DNA of 64,000 bases from Asparagopsis taxiformis (taxonomy: Eukaryota; Rhodophyta; Florideophyceae; Bonnemaisoniales; Bonnemaisoniaceae), in the NCBI GenBank assembly GCA_030407315.1, contig JALQPE010001686.1, positions 1-64,000 on the forward strand, given 5' to 3'. The notes below the pieces were generated by a model. That model worked only from the letters and a program-made list of their open reading frames with translations, had not been told where the DNA came from and did no database searches. The position numbers were made by a program, and so were the translations under genes. Shown here piece after piece: positions 19,185 to 29,762 of this stretch. The number at the start of each line of letters is the position of its first letter. Position 1 is the first letter of the stretch.

Positions 19185-21236
19185 CTAACGTCGGAAGTTG
19201 TCGGAGGGACGGGGGCGCTGATGCGAAGGGTAGGAAGAGGTTGGCCTCAATGACCGGTTGGTCGGATGTTGAGCCGTAGAACGACGAGTGTCGCGACGAC
19301 GAATGCGTCCAGCATCCCGACGGGAAGTGGTTAAACGAGCCGGTGGGCGATGATGAGGCACAGCAGGGACTGAAGGAACCGATACCGTCGGAGAATTAGT
19401 GACCACCTCATCGGACATATCCGGAGACTCCTCCCTCACGGGATCCCGTGATTCGATGCGCTGAAGCAACGGCGGAGTCGTGTTAACTGGAGAAGCGCGC
19501 CGGGGGCGGACATTTCGACCATCGTCGCGCTCAGCGGGAGAACGATCCCGACGACGACCGGATATCCCTCCCCGAGGTTGAATACTAGCTGGAGTCTCCA
19601 GGGCGTGTGTCGTATCCCTACCCCGCTCATGCGGTATGCGCCTACGCGCTAAGCGCAATTCTTCCTCAAGCTCTCGGACTCTTGTCACTAGTTCATCGAA
19701 CGTCTTCTGCCTCGCAGTTAAGTCCTTTTCCAATTTTGACACCTTCTCTTCCGCTAAGCGGCGACCTGTACGCTCTGCGCGATAGCGCGTTACTGCAGCA
19801 TCCCGTCGCTCGCGACTTTCCTTGTACCGAGTACCCAACGTGACACACGTTAACGCCAAAGTATCCAACGCATTGCGAACGGGGTAACCGTCATCCCGTG
19901 GATGAAACACCGACGAAAGTTGGCCATCACCAAGACTATCCGCCAATTGGCGCACATTCGTAACTGATAATAACTGCGCCGCAGACAAACTGGATTCAAG
20001 AACATCCGCGCGAGCGGTAGCACGACCGACCGTACCGTCATCCTCGAGTGACTGACCGGATTGACGGTCTGGTGACAGAAACGGCGCTGCCATAGAAGCC
20101 GGAAGACCCGGACGGGTAGAGCGAGAAAGATCCAGTGGGGCTGGTGGAGGGACAACTGCCGGGGGTTCCATCGCTTCGTAAGAAGCTGGCTCTACAGGAG
20201 CAGTTGGATGAGGAGAGACGCCGGAATCAGCTGGACGATAATGACCAGCAGGTGTCGAACGCCCAGGGCGTGGAACGTGCATCTCCCGTTCGGGTTTGTA
20301 CATGTAGTCCTCCAAATCTCCGTCGGAGTAACTTGGCGGGTCGACCGTAAGATAGCCGTCCTCGGAAAATTCACCGTCCCGACGAAACGGAGGAGTCTCA
20401 ACCACAGTCCCGTCCCGGGTAGTATACGCTGCGGCCTTCGCCGGTTTGAAGGGCAAACTCGGATGCGAGTAAAGGAAGATCTTCTCGGGCGCAACGCCTT
20501 CGATTGTACAAGCAATCTCCTCTATACCATCGGTGGTCTTGTAAGAAGCCTCGAGGAGGTCGATGATAACCTTCACATCTACGCTACGTGTCTTCGGTAC
20601 AACCGGTGATAACGGCATCTCATGGAATGTCTTCCACGTCGTGATAGCCGACTCTGCCAAGTGTTTGGCCAATACCGGGAGGAACCCTCTAGTCTCTACG
20701 AGACGAGCCAATTCCAAACCAATCATGAGCTCTCGCTCTAACAGGACATAGTCCAAAAACCGAGGCTTCACCCAAGGACGGGGATCCGCCTCTACCACAC
20801 TGTGGAAATACAGCATCGCTGGTGTATCCCCAATGGGCAAACACAAGGGCGGTGAGTTCTCGCCTTCCCATCGGGAATCTTCCAACGTCGAATTCAGCTC
20901 TGCTGTAGGTACCACCAAGTTCGCAGTGCGATGGTCTATGCTCCGATTAGCTCGGTAACCGAACACTCGGTAGTCAAGTGACGACACTTGCAAACCGGTA
21001 GTCCGGGTTAGGTGACGCGCGTGTACACGCATGTGATGTTCCAACATACCGGTATCCGGGCGGGGCGGATACGCAAACCATCTTGACCTAACGATAGGTA
21101 AGTCGGGGACGCTCCCTTGATCCGAGTGTGACTCGAACAATCGACGGTTCATCCGCTCAACGTACAAGGCATCGCCTGGGTGGAGAAGAAAGGTGCGGTC
21201 GCACAGCAACGTGTGTGGTACACGGAAATGTCTCAT
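19185..21236 (-). CDS. Antisense ORF of element E, C-terminal 683 aa: globular, coiled coil, basic tail
   Basis: This gene lies downstream of pol on the opposite strand. It shares the reading frame of the next ORF to the right (22388-21270), from which it is separated by one TAG at 21270-21272, so the two were probably one gene of about 1066 aa. The N-terminal half looks globular (WVKPRFLDYVLLERELMIGL near residue 175). A Pro-rich stretch follows, then a coiled coil at about 500-570 (EEKVSKLEKDLTARQKTFDE and on), and a tail rich in Arg and Ser. I know no family for it. The antisense gene of elements B and C has the same layout, and a short stretch looks similar (FWAVALSEWVVMV in B). Antisense genes between pol and the 3' LTR are known in some plant gypsy elements; their role is unclear. 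Confidence 0.65.
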   Translation of the reverse strand: MRHFRVPHTLLCDRTFLLHPGDALYVERMNRRLFESHSDQGSVPDLPIVRSRWFAYPPRPDTGMLEHHMRVHARHLTRTTGLQVSSLDYRVFGYRANRSIDHRTANLVVPTAELNSTLEDSRWEGENSPPLCLPIGDTPAMLYFHSVVEADPRPWVKPRFLDYVLLERELMIGLELARLVETRGFLPVLAKHLAESAITTWKTFHEMPLSPVVPKTRSVDVKVIIDLLEASYKTTDGIEEIACTIEGVAPEKIFLYSHPSLPFKPAKAAAYTTRDGTVVETPPFRRDGEFSEDGYLTVDPPSYSDGDLEDYMYKPEREMHVPRPGRSTPAGHYRPADSGVSPHPTAPVEPASYEAMEPPAVVPPPAPLDLSRSTRPGLPASMAAPFLSPDRQSGQSLEDDGTVGRATARADVLESSLSAAQLLSVTNVRQLADSLGDGQLSSVFHPRDDGYPVRNALDTLALTCVTLGTRYKESRERRDAAVTRYRAERTGRRLAEEKVSKLEKDLTARQKTFDELVTRVRELEEELRLARRRIPHERGRDTTHALETPASIQPRGGISGRRRDRSPAERDDGRNVRPRRASPVNTTPPLLQRIESRDPVREESPDMSDEVVTNSPTVSVPSVPAVPHHRPPARLTTSRRDAGRIRRRDTRRSTAQHPTNRSLRPTSSYPSHQRPRPSDNFRR

Positions 21237-21269
21237 CGGCCGACACGACGGCAGTTGGGCATAAGCCGA

Positions 21270-22388
21270 CTAGCTGTTATGCAGCGCATGGGTATCACGG
21301 TGTTTAACACCTGCCATGAGACGGAGGTCTCGACGTAAGTCGGTAACGTCCTCGCTTAAAAACTCCCGTAGGGGCAGGCGCGCAAAAGGGTAATACTCCC
21401 ACGGAGCTCTCAAATACCTTGAAAAAGGCAACTCATGTGAGTCAAAGACCATGAGCTCCGAAGCATTCGAAGGATAAAATTCGCCTTCGCGACGCCAATC
21501 GGCGGAAGGAGCCGGAACCCGCTTGGGCGATGAATAAGTCGGCGCAGCCGTAACAGCAGGAGCTGGTTTTTGGTACGGATCTACCAACTGACCTTGTCTT
21601 CCTTGCGGTTGCACCGTCTCATATCCACCGGACCCATACGCGGCTCGCGTCGAATTGCTGGCAACCAGCCCGCGACCCGCTTCTTCGGCCGCCTTGCGGT
21701 TTCGCGCATCGATGATGAATTGCCGATTACGGCTGTATAAGTCCTCATAAGGATTCTTGGACTTAACCGGCTCAGCCGTAATGGGATTCTGTGTGGACGA
21801 GCGAGGTTTCGCATAAGGATCCGGATACTCCGATGGACGGGGAACGATGGAACGGCCTGTGACAGCAGGAGCGGCAGAAGTCGCGTGGGTCGAACTGGGC
21901 TGCGAAGCCGCAGCAGCGTCAACGATAATTTCTGCCGGTTCCGGCGTGCGGCGCGAAGGCTGGGGAGTCCCTTGCTTGTCCGATGGCGGTGAACGCGGGG
22001 TATCCCGTTGAACTTCAACTTCTTCTACCTCAGGATGAGGGTCGCTTGGGGGCGGAACTACCGAAGGCAGCACAACCGGTTTACCGGGATTGTCTTTACG
22101 AGGCGTAACCTCAGGTGAGGGACTCGGCGGATGGTGAGCGGCCGAAGGTGTCTTCGCCTGTTCTTGACCAGTCCCTGTAGAGGGTTTAGCCTGCGAACCG
22201 GAATCCGGTGGTTGAGAAGAAGAAGCTGGAACGCCAGCAGCGGAAGCGGAAGGGTTAGTTGTCGGCGTCGCCGGGGTTGGAGTCGAAGGTGCGCGCGACG
22301 CCTGATGGCGGGTGGTTTGACGGCGGGAAGCCGCCCGCGTAGAACGTGTTGGCATGTTGCCTGTCGGGCTGTTAATGCGATCGACCAT
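21270..22388 (-). CDS. Antisense ORF of element E, N-terminal 372 aa, disordered
   Basis: This is the 5' part of the antisense gene. The first ATG is at 22388; MPTRSTRAASRRQ a few codons later is an alternative. Most of it is Ser, Pro, Thr and Ala, with repeats of the type DPYAKP, NPYEDLY and DPYQKP, then a more ordered end (LRAPWEYYPFARLPLREFL). The stop at 21270-21272 is in the same frame as the following 683-aa ORF. It is either a single nonsense mutation or a readthrough site. The start lies about 480 bp from the 3' LTR, so an antisense promoter in the LTR or just inside it is needed. Confidence 0.55.
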   Translation of the reverse strand: MVDRINSPTGNMPTRSTRAASRRQTTRHQASRAPSTPTPATPTTNPSASAAGVPASSSQPPDSGSQAKPSTGTGQEQAKTPSAAHHPPSPSPEVTPRKDNPGKPVVLPSVVPPPSDPHPEVEEVEVQRDTPRSPPSDKQGTPQPSRRTPEPAEIIVDAAAASQPSSTHATSAAPAVTGRSIVPRPSEYPDPYAKPRSSTQNPITAEPVKSKNPYEDLYSRNRQFIIDARNRKAAEEAGRGLVASNSTRAAYGSGGYETVQPQGRQGQLVDPYQKPAPAVTAAPTYSSPKRVPAPSADWRREGEFYPSNASELMVFDSHELPFSRYLRAPWEYYPFARLPLREFLSEDVTDLRRDLRLMAGVKHRDTHALHNS

Positions 22389-22852
22389 GCTGAGTAACAG
22401 CAGTCCTTAAATACTCCACTGGAGTCAGAAGCAACGCAACAGACAAGTCGTACGGTCGCCACAGGCGTGAGGTCTTTCTTGAATCCCGAAGGGACGCCGC
22501 GGAAGAACGCAAGGCGGGTATTACCCTTAACGCAAGAAAAATCGCGTATCACGCGCGCAAACCTCAGCGAGGCACAAGACTTGAATCGCCAGGCGAGATC
22601 GCTTCGCAAACCGGCAGGACCGGAGGGAGAACAAGGTTGGACAACACGGCAAAGCCGGTGAAAGGACGCAAACCTGAAAGGTCGTTACTCAGATGATGAG
22701 CGACGCTCGGGAGTGGAACCGTGTGCACGGGTAAATATCAGTCAAATTTTGGCGGTCAAAATTTTTATCCGGTTGGCCGGCCACGGCGGTGGAAATAATT
22801 TGGGAATTTAAAATCAGTAGATTTTTGGAATTGTCGGGACGACAATTGGCTT
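22389..22852. other. Noncoding stretch between antisense ORF and polypurine tract of E
   Basis: No gene is supported. It should contain the antisense promoter. It includes a GGCCGGCC motif near 22775. Nothing else is clear. Confidence 0.3.
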
Positions 22853-22864
22853 AGGAGGGGGCGA
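22853..22864 (+). other. Polypurine tract of element E
   Basis: AGGAGGGGGCGA directly precedes the LTR start TGTCATACC. It is purine except one C, as expected of the plus-strand primer of a gypsy element. Confidence 0.6.
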
Positions 22865-23523
22865 TGTCATACCACGCGGTGGTCTGCCCTGGTAGGGTCG
22901 TGTCAACATCCTATTGGATGACCCCGGGTCGGGACTGACCAATAGAAACAGCCTCGCTGTATCTCGCCCAAGTCAAGGGAATGGACCCACTGGGACAATT
23001 AAAGACCCCACAAGGGGCAAATTTTAACTAAGCTGACTCAGCTAACTTTACACTGTAACACTAACAGTTGGTGATCTCGCGGGCTTCCGCAGTCGCCATA
23101 ATCAGGGATCTGATTGGTGCACATAAGGATATTTATTCCTAACTGTCTACCTACCCTAACTGTTTACAGTAACTTAGACTAGTATAAAACGCCTCTGGAT
23201 TAGCCAGAGTGCTTAACCTTTTAGAGGTAACGTAAACTCACGTGGAATTTACGACTCCACTGAACAGTGTTTGCATTGCTCTATTCCATCCTTCCAGGAC
23301 GAATTAGCTTTAGCTATACAGCTCGACGGGTTACGTCTTTCGCTCCATCAATACGCACTTCGTGCGTGAGCACCCCCAACCTTCACCCGGCATTACCGGA
23401 AGACCTTTCGTGGTATACACGCCATTGGCGGTTGACGCAAGATTCGCTTGCTCTACCACGCTACCGAAGCTCGGGACACCTGTAGGGTGGTTTTGCCGCT
23501 TTGCGGATTTTCTACCTACTACA
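22865..23523 (+). repeat. 3' LTR of element E
   Basis: This 659-bp unit begins TGTCATACCACG right after the polypurine tract and ends CTACCTACTACA. The end is fixed because 23524 onward matches element C from 63435 (GTATCTGCCTGGTGACCGCG). No second copy is in the window, so the inner sequence could not be checked against the 5' LTR. Confidence 0.75.
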
Positions 23524-26272
23524 GTATCTGCCTGGTGACCGCGTCGCCGCTCGGAATTTAACACCCGAACGACGCGCCCGTCGTGTACGCCAATCCGAAG
23601 TGGAGGGATACCCGTACGCCTCGTGCGACCCGCGGAACTCGCCGCTGCACGCGAACGCGTCATGGGACGCGCCCCGCCACGACCCGAACCAACGCTTCCC
23701 GTCGCGCCATGCGTCGCATCTGCGCGTAACCCGCTCTCCGACTGCGTCGCGCCAGTCGACTCCCTTTCGTCAACAGAACCCGCAGGAGAACGCTGCATGA
23801 AATTGACGACGTCATTTAACGCCGAGCCCATACGGTGAGCGCGTTCGATAGTTTCCTGAACCCGACGAACAGTCTCCCTCTCCCGAGCGCGATACCCGTC
23901 ACGCACAGCGGCGATTCGAGCAGCCAACCGACCCCTCTCCGCCTCCAAATTAGATTCGACTTCGGCCAACGCACGCTGCGCGGCCTCCTGCGCTGAACCG
24001 GCGGAATCGTAACGAGACTGAAGGGCCGCCAACGCTTCGCGACCACCTTCAACCTCCTTCTCCTGCTTAGCCGCACGACTTTGCATTACGCCGATATCCT
24101 TATGCATGCGCTCGATTCGCACGGCATCTTCGTCGATCTTACGCTTCAACGCGACCTCGCGAGCCTCGGACTCGGCTAGCGCTTCGCGAGTCTCGCGTAA
24201 GAATGACACGGCCTCGTCGCGCGCCTCGTTCGCATCGTCGCGAGCCTTAATCGCCTCGTCGCGGGCCTTGATAGCCACGTCAAGGCGTCCCAGGGCTTCG
24301 TCTCGAGCTTGGGCGACCGAGGTCACACGCGAAAGCGCCTCGTCGCGGTTTTGTTCAGCAGACGAGATCTGTGCCTGCAAGTTGGCTGCACCCGTTGAAT
24401 CCGCTAACGCAACGGCGTCTTCGCCATCCACCACCGCCGGCGCCTCCGCCTGGTCAATAACCGCGACCGCGACCGCGCTCGACGCCGCGACGCTACCAAC
24501 CGCCGCGCTCGCGCTCGCACCACCCGGAGCGTTAGCGATATCTTGGCTCGGAATGGACTTCTTCAACTCCTGCAGTTCGTTATAAACCTTGACGTACTCC
24601 GCCCGTAGCGCTGCGTCCAACTGCGTAATGTCAACAGGAGGCCGAGGCGACTCAGAGAATAACGAATAGCGCCCGTCGCGGAAACGCCGGCGCTCGACGG
24701 CCAATAACGCAGCCATGCCGAGGTATTGCGCGTACTCACGCGAATTAGTTGCGCGCATCACATGCAACTCGTTGGAAGATAAGGCCGACAAGACGGCATC
24801 CATGGTCACAACGTCACCCGCTTCCAAGTGCGCGAACGCGCTGCGCGACGGGTTACGCGGGGACTTCAACAACAAGTGCGGAATTTCGGTATGACGATGA
24901 ACCCCGAGCGCGCCGTGCGCCCAGTCTATCACGCCGCGTTCCGCGCTCCAAGGCAACCACTGGCCACCCTCGTTAAAGTCCACACCCGGGGCGACGTCGA
25001 AGACAGGCGTCTCGTCCCAAGGACATGCGCGATCTCCGTCAAAAGACTCTCCAAATGCGCAACCGAATACGTGCCGCCACGAACGACCGCCGAAGCGCCG
25101 ACGCTCTCGATGCCAGCCACGAGTCTGTCGCTCAAGCGAACGATGCGGCGCTCAACGAACGCGATATGGAGCCACGCGCAAGCCACCATGACGACCCACT
25201 CGCTAAGGGCAACGGCCCAGAAATAAGAACGCGTCTCCACAGGGACGTCAAGGCCAAGAAGAACGGACGGCGCATAGTGGAAGACACAAGGCAAAGGAAC
25301 GGAAAGAGATTCTGGCGCCTCCGGCCAGTCGCGCGGATCGTAGCGAGGAAAGAAAGCGCCAACGCGATCCTCGGGGAACTCGCGAAACTCCGCGTCGCGA
25401 TACGTGACGAAGTAACCGGCGGAGCGGCGCATGCGTAACTCGCGGTGCGCTTCGGCACGCATCCCCGCGTCGAAGAACCACGGTACACTGACTTCTCCTT
25501 CTTGTTCGATGTCGTTCCAGGGGACACCACCGTCCAACAAGAAGCCGGCGCTAGGCGCCGCCGCCCACGGGTCAAGATGCGCAAATTCGTCGCGACGCAT
25601 CGTTCGGAGCCGCGCCAGATGACGCACAAGCCGCTCGTCCGCTGCGTCCTCGAGGAAATAGGCATCGCATGGAAGATTAGTGGGTACGGCTAAATCGCAT
25701 AGGGCCGCTTCACGCCGCGCGTCCCACACGGCCTGCGCGTTTTTGTGGCCGGGCAACACCGCGTAGCGGTTGACGTCGGCGATACGCACCCATTGAAAAC
25801 GCCGCGGGAAGTATTGAACACGGCCTAGCTCAGTCCAAGTCGGCATCGCGCGCGGAAGGAAACGGAAGGCAGAAGGGTCTTCGTAGCGCGCACGCGGGAC
25901 GACGTCGGGTACATGTTGCACAGCAGAAGGAAGAGAAACAGACGAAGGAGCAGGAATGGACCGCAAAGTCACGCCGACGTTCGTGCGACTCCCGGACGCG
26001 GATGCGGGAGCAGCAGTCACGTCCACTGTCGCGTCGATACCGGGCGATGCGTCAGCGCCGTCCGTATTATGCACACTCGCCGTCGCTGCAACGGGAGCGA
26101 TCGCGGATGACGCTTGAGCCATGGAAAGATAAAACGGGCTCTCGGGGCTCGCAGGCGCAGGGGAAGCGAAGCGCGAAGCAGCAGACGGAGTGCGTAGCGG
26201 CGTCGCAGCGTCTTCGCCGGAAGGAATGCTGGCCCGCAGCCAGCTCGGAAGGGTATCACCATCGTGCGCCAT
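23524..26272 (-). pseudogene. Antisense ORF of element B (about 920 aa), one frameshift, C terminus replaced
   Basis: The ATG at 26272 (MAHDGDTLPSWLR) is a better start than the upstream 26341 one. A Ser/Ala/Pro-rich N terminus is followed by a globular part with Trp- and Arg-rich stretches (YFPRRFQWVRIADVNRYAVL) and a hydrophobic segment near YFWAVALSEWVVMVACAW. One base is lost near 25019, shifting the match into the frame 24983-23331. That frame has a long coiled coil with repeated ARDEA units (EALGRLDVAIKARDEAIKA), then EVALKRKIDEDAVRIERM, and a basic tail. The last codons read into element E and are foreign. The intact C terminus is seen at 63340-63996. The family is unknown to me. Confidence 0.65.
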
Positions 26273-26445
26273 AGCGTGTGAATCGGTAAGGATGACGGCG
26301 AACGCGGGTTGCAAGAGAGAAGGAAGAAGGAGATGGAACAAAAGAGAAGAGGTTGCAGACGAAAAGAGTAGAACGAAGGAAACGGAAGAGCACGTGAGGA
26401 GAGAGATGACGCGCGAGGACGCGCTGTGATGTTAGTCGGGGGGAG
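26273..26445. other. Region between antisense start and 3' LTR of B, with polypurine tract
   Basis: This is a purine-rich plus strand. The tract GGGGGGAG at 26438-26445 lies directly against the LTR start and is the likely plus-strand primer. The antisense transcript must start here or in the LTR. Confidence 0.55.
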
Positions 26446-27235
26446 TGTGATGCAATTTATGTTGCAAGTGCGCGCGCGGGTCGGAGCGATGCGTCGCGTT
26501 GAGTCCGCGTGCATCCGCGTTTAGTTAGTTAGTAAGCGAGCGTACGCGTGGCGATACAATTACGTGTCACGGCGCGCCTGCGCGAACGCGTGCGATTGCG
26601 AGCTTGGCGCCACGTGTAGCTCCTTTTGCGAATTTCCCTTTATTTCCCCTTTTTTGGGTTTTTTATGACGAAAGTCTTTTTCCCAAATATTTCCCTTTTT
26701 GCGTGCGAGCGAGCGGCCGCCGGCCGGCCGCGCAAGGACAACCTGTCCTTAGTAGTTAGCTATTAATGGTCGTTCCGCTTCGCACCTTACCAATAAACAG
26801 CCAGCATCTTCGCAGCTACGAGTTAAGCGTTTAGCGAATCGCGAGGACCGATTGCGTTGAAACGTTGCGTGCGGGTTGCTCACGATCGCCGACGTTAGCG
26901 TGCGCGCTGCGCATAAACCGATCGTCGAACCGCGTCGCACCGCGATAGAGCGCGTTGCGTCGCACGCCACCAGGCCAGGGATTTACGACCCCTGTGTGGA
27001 TCGCGTTGTGCTCGAGTTTACTCGGTGATCTCACCCTGAGATCACGGCTTGCGCCGGCCCGCGAATCCCGTGTTGCGATCGTTCCCTACGCGTTCCGCCG
27101 TTGTACCACCCGTTCGCCAGCGCGACCGAGCGACGCGCGAACGCAAGTTCAACCAGCGCGTTACGGTTCACCTCGCCCTGACACGGCTGCAATTCTAGAA
27201 CTCCCTTAGCGATCGCCACCCCGGCTGGTCCTACA
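26446..27235 (+). repeat. 3' LTR of element B
   Basis: This 790-bp unit has ends TGTGATGCAATT and GGTCCTACA and is nearly the same as the LTR of element C (53674-54462). It is preceded by a polypurine tract and followed by D2 sequence. It contains AATAAA near the CAGCATCTTCGC segment. Confidence 0.85.
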
Positions 27236-29501
27236 GAGCGCCTTCGAGAGGTTTTCCTATAACTCTGTTTGAACAGAAGATGCTAGTGTTCGTAGGGGCC
27301 TGCATCGATGTGTTCCAGGGCGCCATATCTCTGCAAGTCACCGGGAAGATGGTCTAGAAGATGGAACTTGAAAGTTTTGAGACCTGTGGTGTGGAATGGG
27401 CCGAGGGTGGAGAGCATTGATTGTTTGAAATAGGAAATGGATTTCTGGAGGCTTTCTAGTTCGGCGGTAGTTCAGTGCTTGATGCGACCGCGTTTCATGA
27501 CCCATGCGACGAGGTCAGAGTATTGCGTGCAGATGGAAGTGAGGGAGGCTGTCTCTACTTCGTCACAGCATCTGTCAATGAATGCTGCGATGAAAGGGAA
27601 CACCATGTCGACATGGTGATAGTCTTTGGCTGCGAGCATGCCGCGTATGCCGTCCTCCGTGAAGAGGCCGTTCAAATTGGTGCCCTTCTCACCCTTGGAG
27701 AAGTCGACATGAAGACCGGTGATGTAGTAGTCGCGTTCGATAGCGGACAGAATGCTGTTTGAGCCGGCGAGGATGGATTTTTTCACCTTCTTGAAGGTGC
27801 GAGGTGTCCCGGAATGGGAGGCAGTGGTGGTGGTGAGGTCTGGGGAGCTGAGGCGGTGGACAATGCACTGTTTTATGAGCTTTGAGATGCCGAGGTGGAG
27901 ATTGTGCAGAGGCTCGAAGGAGAAAATGTTGTACGGGTCTAGGGGACTGTTGGTGGGTAAAAGAGCGGTCGATTCGAGGACAGAGTGTTGTTCGAGGAGG
28001 GAGAGAGCTTCGAGCGGAGCAGTTGTATGCTCCTGAGCGCTCTCTTGGCGTGCAGAGCGTGTATCATCGAGGGAGCGGGGCTGGTGTGGCGCGCTAGATT
28101 CAAGTTGAGTGGCGGGGATGTAGCAGCGGTGGCAGGGATGTGTGGTGGTAGTGCTGTTGCGAGTGCATGACAGCTCTTTGGCCTCTGGAAAGTCGCAGCA
28201 ATAATTGGCTAGGATGGGAAAGCATTGGCGGGCAGTTGCAGTGGAGTCTGTGCAGGGGAACCCGGAAGAGAACGCGGTGGATAGGGACGAAAACACTTTT
28301 TCGAGTGCTTTATGAATAATATCAATTTTGCGAGCGCGACTAGCAGAACTAGAGGTTTTCGGCATTTCATCACCGAACAAGGCGTTGGACGAAGGGTTAA
28401 CAATGTACGGAAGATAACCGACGATGGTGAGGCCGGTACGGATGCAGTGGCGACGGAGGGGGGCGGAGAAGTTGAGCAGTGTGACGTGTATGGGGTATGC
28501 GACGATTGCGGAGCTCTTGAGGCTTGTGTTGCTCTTGTGGAGTACACTTGGAGGAGGCCGGCAAAGGAGGAAGGGGTGGGATCAGTTTCCTCTGCCCATA
28601 CGACCTGTGGATCTTCCGAGAGCTGCACGCGCTGTCTAGTAACCTGGTGCAGCGTTTTCGCGAATTCTGTGTGTAGGGGATGAGGAAATATTGCGGTGCC
28701 GTCTGGGGCGGTCTGTGGGGAGGGGTGGAAGAGAGTATTTTGGTCGTTAGCCAGTGCTAACTGCCTGCGGAGCATGTCGACTGGGTCGCGGAGGTACAGC
28801 TGTGCCGAGTACTTACCAGTTTTGTCTGGAATGATGTGGCTCTTGTAACCTTCGGTGCGGAAATGTGTTTCGACCATGGAAGCGGTAACGTGGCGACATT
28901 CTTCCACGGTGCGAACGGCGCTGTTGAACTTTTCTAGGGAGAATGCGGGGTCTTGTAGGATGGTGATGACTTCGCTCACGCGGCCAGCGCCGGCCTTCTA
29001 CTCGAGGGTTGTGAGACTGGCGGCGAGGGATTGCACGAGGAGGTCTGCGCGGGAGGGGGTTGAGGTTGGTGGCAGTGGAGCGTCACAGGGTGAGTCGCTG
29101 GAGGAAGCACGACCAGATTCTGGGTCTGGGGAGCTGGGTTGCGGGGAATCATGGTCGCTGTTTCGAGCAGGCTCATGGGTGACGGCAGGGACACGAGCGT
29201 TGTTGAAATGTTGGGGAGAGGGGTTGAAACGGTAGCGACACGTTCGCTCATGCAGCGCGAGCGCATAAGCATCTACGCAGTAGTAGAAGCATCCTTCATA
29301 CTTGCATTCCATGTCGAGTTTTGACGCAAAAGGGAGGATTGCGAGCTGAACAGGGGAGACTGTGCCGTCCAGATGCGACCAATTTTTTTTGTGGTGCTTT
29401 CGAGACTTGGAATGTAACGTGTTCGTTCGTAGTTTTGTGGGTAGTAGTTTTGTGCTCACTCCAGCTGACATCCCAACGGTGGAATTTAACCGAGAGTTCA
29501 A
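27236..29501 (-). pseudogene. Plavaka/tnp2-like transposase of D2, C terminus cut off by element B
   Basis: This is the same protein as in D1: C2H2-like finger, linker, in-frame TAG at 28998-29000, frame change near 28540-28565, and in-frame TGA at 27472-27474. After the TGA only about 78 residues of the C-terminal part remain before the LTR of B. The lesions are the same as in D1, so they predate the split of the two copies. The N-terminal finger (MECKYEGC...HERTC) is intact. Confidence 0.78.
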
Positions 29502-29762
29502 TCATTTCCAACTGTTACATCACATTGCGTGCTGGCAACGTGTGCATGGAAGGACGAACGACTGCCCTGGGACATGAATTTTCAATTAATTCATTAGTAA
29601 TAATAAACTTTTTTATTTCCGAACTTCGTGGAATCTGAATGTGCTTTACAGCGGATATGCCACGGATCATGTAAGGAAAGCAAATGGATTCTCATATATA
29701 TGATTATATGTTTATATTTGTTGTTCTCGATCCGGATCTCATTGTTCGGGGAATCAGAGACC

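Larger units (their letters stand above)
15082..23523 (+). mobile_element. Element E: chromovirus (Ty3/gypsy) 3' part with antisense ORF
   Basis: Element E begins in mid-pol at the D1 junction, and the pol frame is open back to the junction itself. It then has a complete RT-RNase H-integrase-chromodomain region, an antisense gene pair 19185-22388, a polypurine tract 22853-22864 and a 3' LTR 22865-23523. The LTR end lies against sequence that continues element B, so E inserted into B. The first five bases after E (23524-23528, gtatc) are the predicted target-site duplication. The 5' LTR, gag and protease should lie left of the window. Base composition is near balanced, unlike the GC-rich A/B/C family, and the protein sequence is clearly different, so it is a separate family. 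Confidence 0.85.
23524..27235 (+). mobile_element. Element B: 3' end of the A/C chromovirus family
   Basis: The sequence from 23524 matches the right edge of the window (63435-64000) nearly base for base, then goes on through the antisense ORF to a polypurine tract and a 3' LTR. This shows what the unseen 3' end of element C should look like. It ends at 27235, exactly where transposase sequence of D2 begins, so B inserted into D2. The predicted target-site duplication is gagcg (27236-27240). Gag and pol of B should lie left of the window. Confidence 0.82.
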
